From: Fundidesulfovibrio soli
GTDB taxonomy: Bacteria > Desulfobacterota > Desulfovibrionia > Desulfovibrionales > Desulfovibrionaceae
NCBI RefSeq assembly: GCF_022808695.1
Contig: NZ_JAKZKW010000003.1
Location: 62,001 to 126,000, forward strand
Reading direction: 5' to 3'
DNA: 64,000 nucleotides
The notes beneath the pieces were generated by a model. That model was not told the origin of the DNA, searched no databases, and saw only the letters and a list, made by a program, of their open reading frames with translations. The translations under genes and the position numbers were made by a program. Positions 11,801-21,500 of this stretch are shown here, in pieces (within the stretch, counting starts at the first letter, position 1; each line of letters opens with the position of its first letter).

Positions 11801-11929
11801 GTGGGTGAGGAGGTGCTTGAAGCCGGAGTAGGCTTCGCGGCCCAGCACGTCGGCCACGATGCCCAGCAGGGCATAGTCCTTTTGATCGAAGAGAAGCCGG
11901 CCGCCGATGCGGCTCATGCTGGAGTTCAT
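8846..11929 (-). CDS. Large conserved membrane protein with PHP-like N-terminal domain, function unknown
   Basis: 1027 residues; the ATG at 11929 follows AGGAACGC. I do not recognise a named family. Residues about 160-240 resemble a PHP phosphoesterase start: an HxH (CFDNHVHDANTKG), a helix, strand HLTVIYYN, then VAEELLAAAEIMGITVRVG and IEFTTR, which mirrors the PHP pattern ending GIEIST. The usual D-H of PHP enzymes after the first strand is not seen, so catalysis is uncertain. The middle (about 420-620) looks soluble. Residues about 680-860 hold several hydrophobic segments, then an amphipathic helical tail. It is probably co-transcribed with the AspT-type gene. Confidence 0.75.
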   Translation of the reverse strand: MNSSMSRIGGRLLFDQKDYALLGIVADVLGREAYSGFKHLLTHYLHPRGIKELAASQGLRIAYAAANLLGSLEIGKAHDRIVALRALHDEVMNASVTYLRRNTARVLMQVMKELVRERDPQRQLELAHDFRMAATGKARIIARLLKRYHLLLMPEDWVQLCFDNHVHDANTKGRKSATHLIMDAWIKGIRHLTVIYYNFVQPDVAEELLAAAEIMGITVRVGIEFTTRHGSRQAKIIWVPRGFAGEREFVDFLREPEIEAFMQQGRQLSLLQQEQLLGVLREFNESVLPDFNAYFGLAMQPLDVEGFFTSVGAGQPSLDHLGKYVHAALLPHLRKRVEELQAEHASADAEEQRHIESLIEEMNVLDAEAVTDDYLEQFVSPLRHENGACEHPAIYCPLHTPVSLLDAVGALRVGNRFILNLCGLSPDSVLEILADCGGRITHLEVVNLKNVSLGLVEDAPGIANLLQVINNPSAIALKHWIMARLGALEADGSPEAAATTANLWRILENVSSFHAHYRSRPLRTSIGTDSTGQSCRGFGMGLVADQTLPPSAQAELRRNKESTGRIMTVGMTMEPHLVFEPRESSHPWLNTLYALARRRDSLRFLGYKAQREFRYRDFHPVPRGESNISILGGTKKDCGNNLSLAPRRESARRSLPGPAYLNNSLKNLLKVLCGFIPAFLAFLFTKDWWLLKYFGALIWFGITGVRNVIQSVLGGGGLSRTPLLKWNDYVSWSRLSDSLFYTGFSVPLLDFFVKTLLLEETFGITVGTNPTAVYAIMAFVNGSYICTHNLFRGLPRSAAFWNLLRSVLSIPLAMLFSATVGWFLTLAGEPGAAAILQQWAAVISKLASDSVAAVIEGLADRGNNMLQRLRDYSAKLRQVMAVHERLEMLYPRRDVLQMLADPKRFVEELIREQPELANAIIVNSLDFLYFWMYQPRARGALARTMKELDPQTRQVFISSHYVLLCKREISQLFLDGLVGKNFSKGLAFYLEYADGYLDAVQRLAQLQDPIGAQGQRLEAQDKAARQA

Positions 11930-12263
11930 GCGTTCCTGTCCGGGCCGACGGTTTGGGCTAACGTGCCGATATCGCGTTCAATCAACGCAAGCGGCCCGCT
12001 TGTCAAGCGGAGCGGTCCCGGCAGGTGTCGCCTGGGCGGCTCCCATTCGCGTCTTCAAACGTTAATGTGAACGACTTCAGATTGTTACGTGGAATGCGAG
12101 AGCGATGGCCGGTGCGGCGCCAGATGTTTCAGCCCTGCGGATGCAACGCCTGCCTCACGATGGAATTGTTTGCCTGCGGCTGGTGCTTGGGGCATAGGGG
12201 AGGCGGAATCCAAACGGCCCGTCGCGGAACGCGGCGCCGACTACACCGCCTGGAGGAAACGGC
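11930..12263. other. Divergent intergenic region, no gene seen
   Basis: 334 bp between the divergent membrane protein gene and the GAF gene. A single CRP-like half site, TGTGA, occurs near 12066 within an AT-richer patch, but no second half. GGAGGAAACGGC before 12264 is the ribosome binding site of the next gene. I see no convincing -35/-10 pair. Confidence 0.4.
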
Positions 12264-12827
12264 ATGAGCGAAAAGGAATGCACATTCTACCGCACGCTGT
12301 ACGAAGTGGCCAAGGTCATCAACTCCAGCCTGGAGCCGGCCACCGTTCTGGCGGGCATCGTTGAGCAGACCGCCCGGGCCCTGGAGGCCAAGGCCTGCAC
12401 CATCCGCCTGCTGGACCGCAAGGGCTTGACCCTGCTGGCCAGCGCTGCCTGGGGCCTCTCGGCTGGCTACCTGCGCAAGGGGCCCATCGAGGTGGCCAAG
12501 AGCGGGCTGGACCAGGAGGTGCTGGCGGGCAAGCCCGTCCAGGTGAAGGATGTACGCAGCGACACCCGCTTCCAGTACCCCGAGGCGGCCCGCAAGGAGG
12601 ACATCGCCTCCGTGCTGGTGCTGCCCCTCACCGTGGGGGCCAAGCCCATCGGCGTGATGCGCGTCTATTCCAACACCGTGCGGGACTTCACCCCCGTCGA
12701 GGTGGACTTCGCCTCGGCCATCGCCAACCTGAGCGCCATCGCCATCGAGAACGCCAGGCTGCACCAGGCCCTCAAGACCGACTACGAGCTCCTGGCCGAA
12801 ACCACCTACGCCATCCACGACCTGTAA
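12264..12827 (+). CDS. GAF-domain protein
   Basis: 187 residues that are almost entirely one GAF domain: [20 protein letters not shown] helix, [14 protein letters not shown] strand, then [20 protein letters not shown] and the final helix [20 protein letters not shown]. No output domain is present, so it is a small-ligand or redox sensor that must act through a partner. A strong ribosome site (GGAGG) precedes the ATG. The gene ends 11 bp before the glyceraldehyde-3-phosphate dehydrogenase gene, which suggests co-expression and possibly a link to carbon metabolism (inference). Confidence 0.88.
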   Translation: MSEKECTFYRTLYEVAKVINSSLEPATVLAGIVEQTARALEAKACTIRLLDRKGLTLLASAAWGLSAGYLRKGPIEVAKSGLDQEVLAGKPVQVKDVRSDTRFQYPEAARKEDIASVLVLPLTVGAKPIGVMRVYSNTVRDFTPVEVDFASAIANLSAIAIENARLHQALKTDYELLAETTYAIHDL

Positions 12828-12838
12828 GGGGGCCGACC

Positions 12839-13855
<1,017 letters not shown>

Positions 13856-13893
13856 GCTCCCGCCCGCCTACCGCGCCGACTCCGTGCAATATT

Positions 13894-13931
13894 GGCCGCC
13901 CCTCCGCGATGGAGGGGCGGCCTTCTTTTTT
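13894..13931 (+). terminator. Rho-independent terminator after gap
   Basis: A perfect 12-bp stem GGCCGCCCCTCC / GGAGGGGCGGCC with loop GCGAT, followed by TTCTTTTTT. Confidence 0.93.
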
Positions 13932-14391
13932 GCGGGGTTACCGATGGCCGTCCGCGAGGTGTTTCGTTGTGACCCAATCGCCACGAGGATGTGTCGGATG
14001 GGGACACAAACAGTATGGTCCTACAATGATTGAATTAATTCAAGATTGGCAGCTGGCGGGGCCGGATATAGCGCCTTCCCGTTTGGGGTGTTGGAACACT
14101 GGGGGCCTCAATTGGGAAGCCTAGCGCAGGGTGGTGCTTCCAACGTGGCGTAATCACAGTTGTATTTATTTGGCTCGATAGTTGCTCTTTAATGCATCAC
14201 GAGGGGTGATGAGGCATGGTGTATTGAAGGAGTTGTGGAGCTTGCTGAGAGCGCGCTTTGCGATGAATGGATCTTTTTCACATGGTTCAGGCAGCTGAGC
14301 GATCATTTCGTAAAATGCTGCGCGCTGTGATGATGTACTCACCATGTCTCCGTGATTGTACGTAAGTAAGTCAAACACAAGGAGTGCAGGT
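13932..14391. other. AT-richer intergenic stretch with a 14-bp palindrome
   Basis: About 460 bp of lower GC than its surroundings. It contains a perfect palindrome TTGAATTAATTCAA at 14030-14043. The only reading frame of note is the short minus-strand one at 14166-14345, listed separately. Confidence 0.4.
14166..14345 (-). CDS. Possible small protein, low confidence
   Basis: A frame of about 58-59 residues, mostly helical in character (SSQRAAFYEMIAQLPEPCEK and KRALSKLHNSFN). GGAG precedes two possible starts, ATG at 14345 (2 nt away) and GTG at 14342 (5 nt away). It runs against the promoter region of the next gene and no family is recognised. It could be a gene remnant or chance. Confidence 0.25.
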   Translation of the reverse strand: MVSTSSQRAAFYEMIAQLPEPCEKDPFIAKRALSKLHNSFNTPCLITPRDALKSNYRAK

Positions 14392-14625
14392 ATGGAAGTC
14401 CCGAGCATGTCGCGCCCGCAATGGTCAGATCTCGTCACGGGGAAGAAAACATATCAGCTTAAATTTCTTGCGGCAAAGATCCTGCTTGGCCGCCTCGTGC
14501 ATTCCGTGAAGGAGAACCCGACCCCGGACAACATCAAGTCGTGCGTCGAGCTGGTGTACAACGTCTACGCCAAGAACGCCGGTTCTCCGTCCGTGCAGGA
14601 AGATTTAACCACCATTTTCGGGTAG
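14392..14625 (+). CDS. Small conserved-looking protein upstream of the FIST-like gene
   Basis: 77 residues. The ATG at 14392 is set by AAGGAG at 14379-14384. The sequence is soluble and helical (YQLKFLAAKILLGRLVHSV, then DNIKSCVELVYNVYAKNAG). No family is recognised. It ends 8 bp before the next start, so the two are probably co-translated partners. Confidence 0.75.
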   Translation: MEVPSMSRPQWSDLVTGKKTYQLKFLAAKILLGRLVHSVKENPTPDNIKSCVELVYNVYAKNAGSPSVQEDLTTIFG

Positions 14626-14633
14626 GGGGAGCC

Positions 14634-15635
14634 ATGTTACAGGACATCATGACCGTAGCGGAGACCGCGAAACTCATCGCGGCGGGTAAAGTCCTCCTCC
14701 TGGCGGGCGACGAAGCCGCGTTGCGCCAGCTGCCCAAGGGCAACTGGATCGGCGGCACCATCCCATACTTCATCTCCCACACCGAAGGGGGGCTGGCCAC
14801 GCGCGAGCGCATCTTCGTCACGGACGTCACCGGCGTGGTGCAGAGCGTCGAGATAGTGGAACGGGACGCCAACGGCCTGGCCAAGGTCTACGCCGAGGGC
14901 CCGCAGGAAGGCTTCAGCGTCGTGATCATCCCGGCCCTGAGCAAGGCTCACCTGTCCTTCGCGCTCAACGCGCCCAACTACAGGGATTTCGGCGTGCGCC
15001 CGCTCATCGGCTGGATCTCCGGCGTGCACCTGGACGACCTGGGCAAGGTGACCCCCAAGGTCTTCAACGGCGTGACCGGCAACGTGCTGGAGGAAGGGGC
15101 CGTGGTGCTTCAGGCTACCCTCAGTCCCGGCAAGGTGGCCGAGGTGGGCATCGTGAACCTGTTCGAGCAGGGCGGGGGCGACATTTTGACCTTCCCGGCG
15201 GACGGATTCTCGGCCAAGGAGGTGCTGGTCAACGGCGAGAAGCGCAACTTCGCGGCCTACATCGTGAAGAACAAGCTGGACACGCGCCTGCCGCTGGTCG
15301 CGGACTACTACGGGGCCCTGGTGAACATCAGCTTCCAGGGCATCGACGAGGTGGAGGGCGAGGTGAAATTCTACGCCCCCGTGTTCACCGGCATACGCTA
15401 CAAGCACGCCAAGCCCGTGGCCGACTACGGCGAGGCCTTCAAGGCCTGCCTGGAGAACAAGTGCCAGCTCTCGGAAGACCGGGTGGTGTTCTCCTGCAAC
15501 TGCATCCTGAACTATCTGTACTCGGGGCTGGAGGGTAAAAAGACAGACCCGTTTGCCGGGCCCATCACCTTCGGCGAGATAGCCTACCAGTTGCTCAACC
15601 AGACCCTGGTCTACCTCGAGGTGCACGACGTCTGA
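14634..15635 (+). CDS. FIST-like sensory protein (DUF6976 type)
   Basis: 333 residues, preceded by GGGGGAG. The N-terminal half matches what I recall of DUF6976 proteins. The C-terminal part reads like a FIST C-domain: FSCNCILNYLYSG followed by GPITFGEIAYQLLNQTLVYL, paralleling the FIST pattern of an FSC strand, GE(I/F) and a final N-x-T-L strand. FIST domains bind small ligands, often amino acids, in signalling proteins. No output domain is present. Function is unknown; the family link is my reading of the motif. Confidence 0.7.
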   Translation: MLQDIMTVAETAKLIAAGKVLLLAGDEAALRQLPKGNWIGGTIPYFISHTEGGLATRERIFVTDVTGVVQSVEIVERDANGLAKVYAEGPQEGFSVVIIPALSKAHLSFALNAPNYRDFGVRPLIGWISGVHLDDLGKVTPKVFNGVTGNVLEEGAVVLQATLSPGKVAEVGIVNLFEQGGGDILTFPADGFSAKEVLVNGEKRNFAAYIVKNKLDTRLPLVADYYGALVNISFQGIDEVEGEVKFYAPVFTGIRYKHAKPVADYGEAFKACLENKCQLSEDRVVFSCNCILNYLYSGLEGKKTDPFAGPITFGEIAYQLLNQTLVYLEVHDV

Positions 15636-15790
15636 TCCGTGGACGCACGGAGCAAGCGCACTGTCGGGTCCGGTCCGCCAGGTGGCCGGACCCGCTCGCG
15701 CGGGAATCCGCCGGGAAGGGTGTGTCGTGGTGGCTTCGCCCATGCGTCTGGAGCGATACGACGGGGCGGCATGGCTTCCCCGGAAACGAA

Positions 15791-15821
15791 ACGGGGCGGC
15801 TTCGTGCCGCCCCGTCATTTT
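15791..15821. terminator. Terminator between converging genes
   Basis: A perfect stem ACGGGGCGGC / GCCGCCCCGT with loop TTCGT, then CATTTTG on the plus strand. It can serve the plus-strand FIST-like gene and possibly the converging gene. Confidence 0.75.
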
Positions 15822-15853
15822 GCTGGGTGATTGTTCCTGGCCCGCGCGCGGGT

Positions 15854-16948
15854 CTAGGAGGAGGGTTGCTCGTCCGCCGGGGGGGCGGTCTCGCCGGTGG
15901 TCAGCTCGTGCATGAGCTCGGCCACGGAGACGATCTTGTCAACGCGCCAGGCGTTGGCTCCGCAGAAGGCGAAGCCGGCCCTGAAGTTGCCGCGCTGGGC
16001 GCTGATCAGCGCCAGGCTGATGCAGTAGGGCGCCTGCTCGACCCCGCATGAGGCCATGCACTTGCAATAGCAGGAGATGGGCGACGTGTGCCCTTCGCTG
16101 ACGTTCTTCAGGAAGGGGCTCACGATGGCCCGGCCGGGCAGCCCGAGGGGGCTGTCGATGATCTGGATGTCGGCCTGGGTGGAGTCCACGTAGGCCTGCT
16201 TGAAGCGCAGGTCCGCGTCGCACTCGTGGGTGGCCACGAAGCGGGTGCCGAGCTGCACGCCCGAGGCCCCGATGGCCAGCATGTCCAGGATGTCCTGGTG
16301 GGTGTAGATGCCGCCCGCGGCGATCACGGGCACTTCGCGCCCGTGGGTCTCCTTGAGCTTTTTGGCCACCTCCACCACGTCCTTGACCAGCACCTCCAGG
16401 CGCGATTCTGGGGCGTCCAGGGCGCTGCGCTTGAAACCCAGGTGGCCGCCCGCCAGGGGCCCCTCCACCACGAAGGCGTCGGGCACGCGGTCGTACCGCG
16501 TGATCCACATGCGGGCCAGGAGCTCGGCCGCCCGCCCTGAGGAAACCACCGGGATCAGCTTGGTCTTCTGGCCGGGTTTCACCAGTCCTGGCAGGGTGCG
16601 GGGCAAGCCGCCGCCGGAGATGATGAGGTCCACGCCTTCGTCCATGGCGCAGGAGGCCATGGCTTCGAAGTCCGTGAGGGAGGCCAGGATGTTCACGCCG
16701 ATGACGCCGGTCGTCAGCTCGCGGGCGCGGCGTATCTCCCGGCGCAAAGCCCGGAGGTTCGCCTCTGTGTGCTTGGTGCGGACGTCAGGCTCCTTGAAGC
16801 CGACCATAGCCGCGGAAATGATCCCCACGCCGCCCTGGGCCGCAACGGCCGCGGCGAGGCCCGACAAGGAAATGCCGACCCCCATGCCTCCCTGGATGAT
16901 GGGCACGGGGATGTGGAGATCGTCGATGTAAAAACCGGGAAGGCTCAT
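15854..16948 (-). CDS. Nitronate monooxygenase / 2-nitropropane dioxygenase family flavoprotein
   Basis: 364 residues from the ATG at 16948, which has AGGACC seven bases upstream; an in-frame ATG at 16969 lacks a site. The FMN barrel starts PVPIIQGGMGVGISLSGLA, followed by GGGLPRTLP, the catalytic-type histidine in PLAGGHLGF, and the phosphate loop VPVIAAGGIYTHQDIL and ASGVQLGTRFVA. A cysteine-rich insert SCYCKCMASCGVEQAPYC near 290-307 is unusual for plain nitronate monooxygenases. The family also includes FabK-like enoyl reductases, so the substrate is open. Confidence 0.85.
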   Translation of the reverse strand: MSLPGFYIDDLHIPVPIIQGGMGVGISLSGLAAAVAAQGGVGIISAAMVGFKEPDVRTKHTEANLRALRREIRRARELTTGVIGVNILASLTDFEAMASCAMDEGVDLIISGGGLPRTLPGLVKPGQKTKLIPVVSSGRAAELLARMWITRYDRVPDAFVVEGPLAGGHLGFKRSALDAPESRLEVLVKDVVEVAKKLKETHGREVPVIAAGGIYTHQDILDMLAIGASGVQLGTRFVATHECDADLRFKQAYVDSTQADIQIIDSPLGLPGRAIVSPFLKNVSEGHTSPISCYCKCMASCGVEQAPYCISLALISAQRGNFRAGFAFCGANAWRVDKIVSVAELMHELTTGETAPPADEQPSS

Positions 16949-17189
16949 ATGCGGTCCTGTCAGAGACACTGCCGGAGGCAGGATCGAGCGAGCGCCTGGC
17001 GCCGATGGTTGGAGTTTATTTTAATGTGAACCCGAGTCGGGATATGTCAAGAAACGGTTTTTGTCATGCGCTATTAGGGGCTCTTGGCCGCCAGTATGTC
17101 GGATTTAGCTGAAATATTTCCCGAAGCGAGCTGTATCTGGTCGAGCGGGGGCGGTGTGCCGCCCCGCTGACGGAATCGGCGCCGACATG

Positions 17190-17205
17190 TGTCGTGGTGC
17201 CGACA
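17190..17205. promoter_or_regulatory. CooA-type operator 1
   Basis: TGTCG-TGGTGC-CGACA is a perfect inverted repeat with a 6-bp spacer, very close to the known CooA target TGTCA-N6-CGACA of Rhodospirillum rubrum. Confidence 0.7.
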
Positions 17206-17221
17206 TGTCGTGATGGCGACA
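17206..17221. promoter_or_regulatory. CooA-type operator 2
   Basis: TGTCG-TGATGG-CGACA directly abuts operator 1 with no gap, giving two tandem 16-bp palindromes in phase at 16 bp. Confidence 0.7.
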
Positions 17222-17767
17222 TTTTGTTGCGCGTGATTCCAGGCGCTTGAGGCGCAGATTGCATACTTGCGTGGTATGAATTGATGGCGAGGGACACGAT
17301 GAAGCTGGACGAAACCGACGCGTTTGATTAAGGCTTTTCGAAAGACGCACGCCGTCCGCTCATTCCGGCCGGACCCATGTCGCCTGCGGCAGCTCTCACA
17401 ATTCCGACAGCCGCGCGACATACCCAACCCCGGCGGTGCAGGCGCACGCAAGGAGCTCACCTTGCCGCCGCACAGCCGACCGGCCGATCCCGAATGCGCG
17501 ACAGGCGTCCGTCATACTCGACCGGAAACCAACCCAAGTGGCTCCGGACGTCATAATAAACGCGCTCTGAACGCTGCCGCACGCAGCAGGACGAACTCGC
17601 GGGCATTGCAATGATTACTGGCTGTGTACGCCCATCGCGGCGTTTATACATAGCGGAGGGACCGCTCTCCCGCTCCGCCCACCCGATTCAAGAACCGAAG
17701 CATCCGCCTTCGGTCTCGGGTGTGGCCTTTTTTTTGCCCGCCGTTCGCCCAGTGCGAAGGGACATGT

Positions 17768-18439
17768 ATGGGAAGCCGCCTCAGATCTTCCGGCAGAAAC
17801 CTGCTGGAAATCATATACAAGGAAGAAAACAAGGTCATCCTGGACGCCCTGCACGAACGCAGCTACCGCAAAAGGCACCTGCTGTTCATGCCTTACCACA
17901 AGGAAGACCTCGTATGCATAGTTAAAACCGGAAAACTGAGAATGTACATGGGCCTGGAGGGCAAGGAGCTCTCCCTGTCCATGCTCGGCCCCGGCGATAT
18001 ATTCAGCACCCACTCCCGCGCATATGTAGAGGCGCTGGAGGATACCACCATTCTGGCGTGTCCGGTCTTCAAATTCTTCAAGGCCGCCATGGAACGCCAG
18101 GAATTCATGCTCCCTCTGCTCATGTCCCTGGGTGACATCCTCACCGGGGCTTTGAGCATCATCGAACGTCTCTACTTCCACGACATCGACAAGCGCGTTG
18201 CAGCCTTCTTCTATGAGGAGGCGCTGTTGCGCGGCGAAAACAGCACGGACGGCATGCGCCTGCACGTCGGCCTCACTGTGGACAACATCGCCAAGATCGT
18301 CGGCTCATCCCGCCAGACGGTCTCCTCCCTCATATCCGCCATGGAGAAGAACGGCATCATGAAGAAGCTGTCCCGTGGCGAATACCTCATCACGGACATG
18401 GAAGAACTGCGTCTCACCGCGCTGCCCTGCGCGGAGTGA
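17768..18439 (+). CDS. cooA: CooA-like CO-sensing transcription factor (CRP/FNR family)
   Basis: 223 residues from the ATG at 17768, behind AAGGGA. A cyclic-nucleotide-like sensor domain is followed by helix-turn-helix NIAKIVGSSRQTVSSLISAM. It matches CooA in diagnostic spots: GDIFSTHSRAYVEA (CooA has GDMFCMHSGCLVEA) and FHDIDKRVAAFF (CooA FHDIKQRIAGFF). The heme-ligand histidine is kept (H82), but the cysteine that binds ferric heme in CooA is serine here (S80). It lies 77 bp before the CO-induced hydrogenase operon, which it most likely activates when CO is bound. Confidence 0.85.
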   Translation: MGSRLRSSGRNLLEIIYKEENKVILDALHERSYRKRHLLFMPYHKEDLVCIVKTGKLRMYMGLEGKELSLSMLGPGDIFSTHSRAYVEALEDTTILACPVFKFFKAAMERQEFMLPLLMSLGDILTGALSIIERLYFHDIDKRVAAFFYEEALLRGENSTDGMRLHVGLTVDNIAKIVGSSRQTVSSLISAMEKNGIMKKLSRGEYLITDMEELRLTALPCAE

Positions 18440-18454
18440 GAAAAGATTCACAAT

Positions 18455-18470
18455 CGTCGGCTGGACGACA
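18455..18470 (+). promoter_or_regulatory. Imperfect CooA-type box before cooM
   Basis: CGTCG-GCTGGA-CGACA differs at one base from TGTCG-N6-CGACA. Its centre is about 41 bp before the expected start site if GGATAG at 18489-18494 is the -10, the class II position for CRP-type activators. Confidence 0.6.
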
Positions 18471-18516
18471 GAAATAGACCCCCCTCTCGGATAGGGACGA
18501 GCAAAAGGAGGATGAC

Positions 18517-21500
18517 ATGCAACTTGCCACTTCCCTCGGACTTTTCGTCGGGGCCGCGCTGCTGGTCGGCAGCGAGGTCCGGGCGTTGCGGTCCTTGGGC
18601 GAACCAAAACGCCTCATGGCCTTCTCGGCGCTGGCCCAGATCGGCTATGTGCTCATAGGCTTCAGTCTTGGCTCGTTCAACGGACTTACAGGTGCGTTTC
18701 TTCATATAGGCTACCAGACCATCATCCGCGCCCTCTGGTACATGTCGCTCAGGCGGCTGGCCGCAGGCGCGGGCGGTTGGACCCTGGAGAACCTTCGCGG
18801 CGCCGGACAGGGTCGCGAGGCCCTTTCGGTGATGATGGGCTTCGCCATGTTCTGCGCCCTGGGCATCTCGCCCGTAACCGCCCCCGCGGGCAAACCCCTG
18901 GTGCTCTTCGCAGCCGTGGACGGCGGGCACATGCTGACCGCCCTGGCCATGGCCCTCTCCAGCGGCATCGCCGCCGTGTACACCGTGCGCCTCTTCCAGG
19001 CCGTCTGCCTGGAGAAGGCCGGCCCCAGGGCCGAGAGCGCGGCCAAGGCCGATCCCGTAAGCTGGGCGCTCATGGCCGCCTCGGTGCTGGCCTGCCTGTT
19101 CCCCCACGGGCTGATCCACCTGGCGGCCTCCAGCGCCGCGGGCATCCTGGGCCTGGCCGACATCCCGGCCGTGGCCGACCTGGAAGGCTCCTGGCCCCTG
19201 CAGGTGCTGGTGCCCTACCTGGGCGGCTTCGCGGTCTACGCAGTGGGCCGCCTGATGCCCGCCTGGCGCTCCGCCCTGGTGCTGGCCGTGGCGGCCGCCA
19301 CCGTGGCGGCGGCCTGGTTCACCCCTGGCCTGGCCCCGCTGCAGAACATGTTCACCATGCTCTACGCGCTGGTGGGCGGCGTCATCGTGGTCTACTCCCT
19401 GGGCTACGTGGGCGAGAAACCCGGCTCCGACCGCTACTTCCTGTTCCTGTTCATGATGGTGGGCACGCTGATCGGCCTGGCCTCGGCCAAGGACGCCGGC
19501 GGGTTCTACGCCTTCTGGGAGCTGATGACCTTCAGCTCCTACATGCTGGTGGTGCACAAGCGCTCCGACGAGGCCCTCAAGGCGGGCGCGCGCTACTTCA
19601 TCATGTGCGTCGGCGGCGCCTACGCCATGCAGGTGGGCCTGATGGCCCTGGTCTCCGCCGCGCCCCACGGCGCGCTCATGGACGCCGCGCAGACCGCGCA
19701 GGCCATGGGCCCCGCCGCCGTGGCCGGGATCGCGCTGCTGCTCCTGGGCGGCTTCGCGGTCAAGGCGGGCCTCTTCCCCCTGCACTCCTGGCTGCCGGTT
19801 GCCCACCCCGTCGCTCCCTCCTCCATCTCCGCGCCCCTCTCCGGCCTTCTGACCAAGGCGGGCGTTTTCGGCATGGCCCTGGTGCTGCCGATGCTCTTCC
19901 AGGGCTCCCTGGCGGGCACCTCGGCCTACGGCCTGCCCTTCCTGCTGACGCTTCTGGCCGCCTGCACCTTCGTGCTGGGCGAGGTCATGGCCCTGGTCCA
20001 GACCGACATCAAGCGCATGCTGGCCTACTCGACCCTGGCCCAGATCGGCGAGATCGCCCTGGTGCTCTCGCTGGGCACCTGGGCCGCCACCGCGGGCGCC
20101 CTCGGCCACGTGGTGAACCACGCCGTGATGAAGGACCTGCTCTTCCTCACCGCCGGCGGCCTCATCATGCGCGCCGGCACCCAGCGCATCGACGCCCTGG
20201 CGGGCATCGGCCGGGCCATGCCCTTCACCGGCGCCTGCATGGCCCTGGGCCTGGTGGCCATCATGGGCCTGCCCCCGTTCAACGGCTTCTACAGCAAGTT
20301 CCTGATGCTGCACGCGGCCCTGGAGGCCGGCAGCGCCTGGATCGCCGTGCTGGTACTGGCTGGCAGCCTGGTGGGCTGCGTGTACTACGGCCGTCTGATC
20401 AAGGTGCTGTTCTTCACCCCCTACGAAGGCGCCTGGGTGCCCGAGACCCCCATGACCATGCGCCTGGGCGTGGGCGCGCTGGCCGCCGTCACCGTGCTGG
20501 GCGGCCTCTTCCCCCAGACCTGGCTCTCCCTGGTGACCCCGGCGGCCGACGCCCTGTTCCCCGGCGCTCACGCCGCGCTGCCCGACCTGACCGTCTCCTG
20601 GGCGCTGCCCGTCATCCTGCCGCTCCTGGGCGCGGTGGCCGCCATCGTGCTGCGCGCCGACATGAAGCGCGCGGGCCTGGCCGCCACGGCGAGCCTGGTC
20701 CTTGCCGTGATCGTGCTGCTGGCCCAGTCCGGCAGCTGGGGCAGCCTGCAGTTCGCCTTCGCGCTGCTGGTGCTGCTCACCGGCGCGTGCAACATGTACT
20801 ACTCCACCGGCTACATGAGCCACAGCCACACGCAGTGGCGCTTCTACGCCGTGTTCCTGACCATGATCGCCGGCCTGGTGGGCATGGGCACCGCCACCGG
20901 CTTCCTGGCCTTCTTCTGCTTCTGGGAGATCATGAGCTCCTGGCCGCTGTTCCTGGCCATCATCCACGAGGAGAGCCCCGCCGCGCTCAAGGAAGGCACC
21001 AAGTACTTCCTGTTCAACGTGGCCGGAGCCTCCTTCCTGTTCCTGGGCGTGCTGCTGGTCGGCCGGGCCGCCGGGGGCTACGGCTTCGAGCAGGTGGTCC
21101 AGGCCCTGAACACCCTGCCGCCCTCCGCCTGGATGACCGGCGTGTGCCTGATCGGCCTGGGCATGCTGATGAAGGCGGCCATGCTACCCATCCGCATCGA
21201 CTGGCAGATGCACCCGCCCACCGCGCCCACCCCTGTTTCCGGCTACATCTCCTCCATGCTGCTGAAGAGCGCGCCCTTCGGCCTGCTCTTCCTGCGCTGG
21301 GGCCTGGCCGGCGGGGTGAACGTGGACGGCGCCGCCGCCCTGGACACCGCCATGTACGTGGGCGCGTGGATCGGCGGCATCACCATCATCTACGCGGCCA
21401 TCCAGGCCCTGCTGCAGACCGGCATCAAGGAGATGCTCATCTACTCCACGGTCAGCCAGCTGGGCTACATCGTGCTGGCCATCTGCCTCGGGACGCCGCT

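Larger units (their letters stand above)
16949..17767. other. Long regulatory intergenic region upstream of cooA
   Basis: About 820 bp without a convincing gene. It holds two perfect CooA-type palindromes (17190-17221, listed), a 10-codon ORF at 17299-17331 with GAGGG upstream, and a weak hairpin ACCGAAG / CTTCGGT at 17694-17714 followed after 11 bases by a T run just before cooA. The latter might attenuate or terminate transcription entering cooA. Confidence 0.5.

Noticed and set aside
12060-12080. CRP/FNR operator upstream of the GAF-gap operon
   Set aside because: Only one half site (TGTGA) is present; no matching second half at the proper distance.
18448-20967. An 839-codon open frame on the minus strand
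   Set aside because: Antisense to cooM; low-complexity Gly/His/Gln composition and no family likeness.
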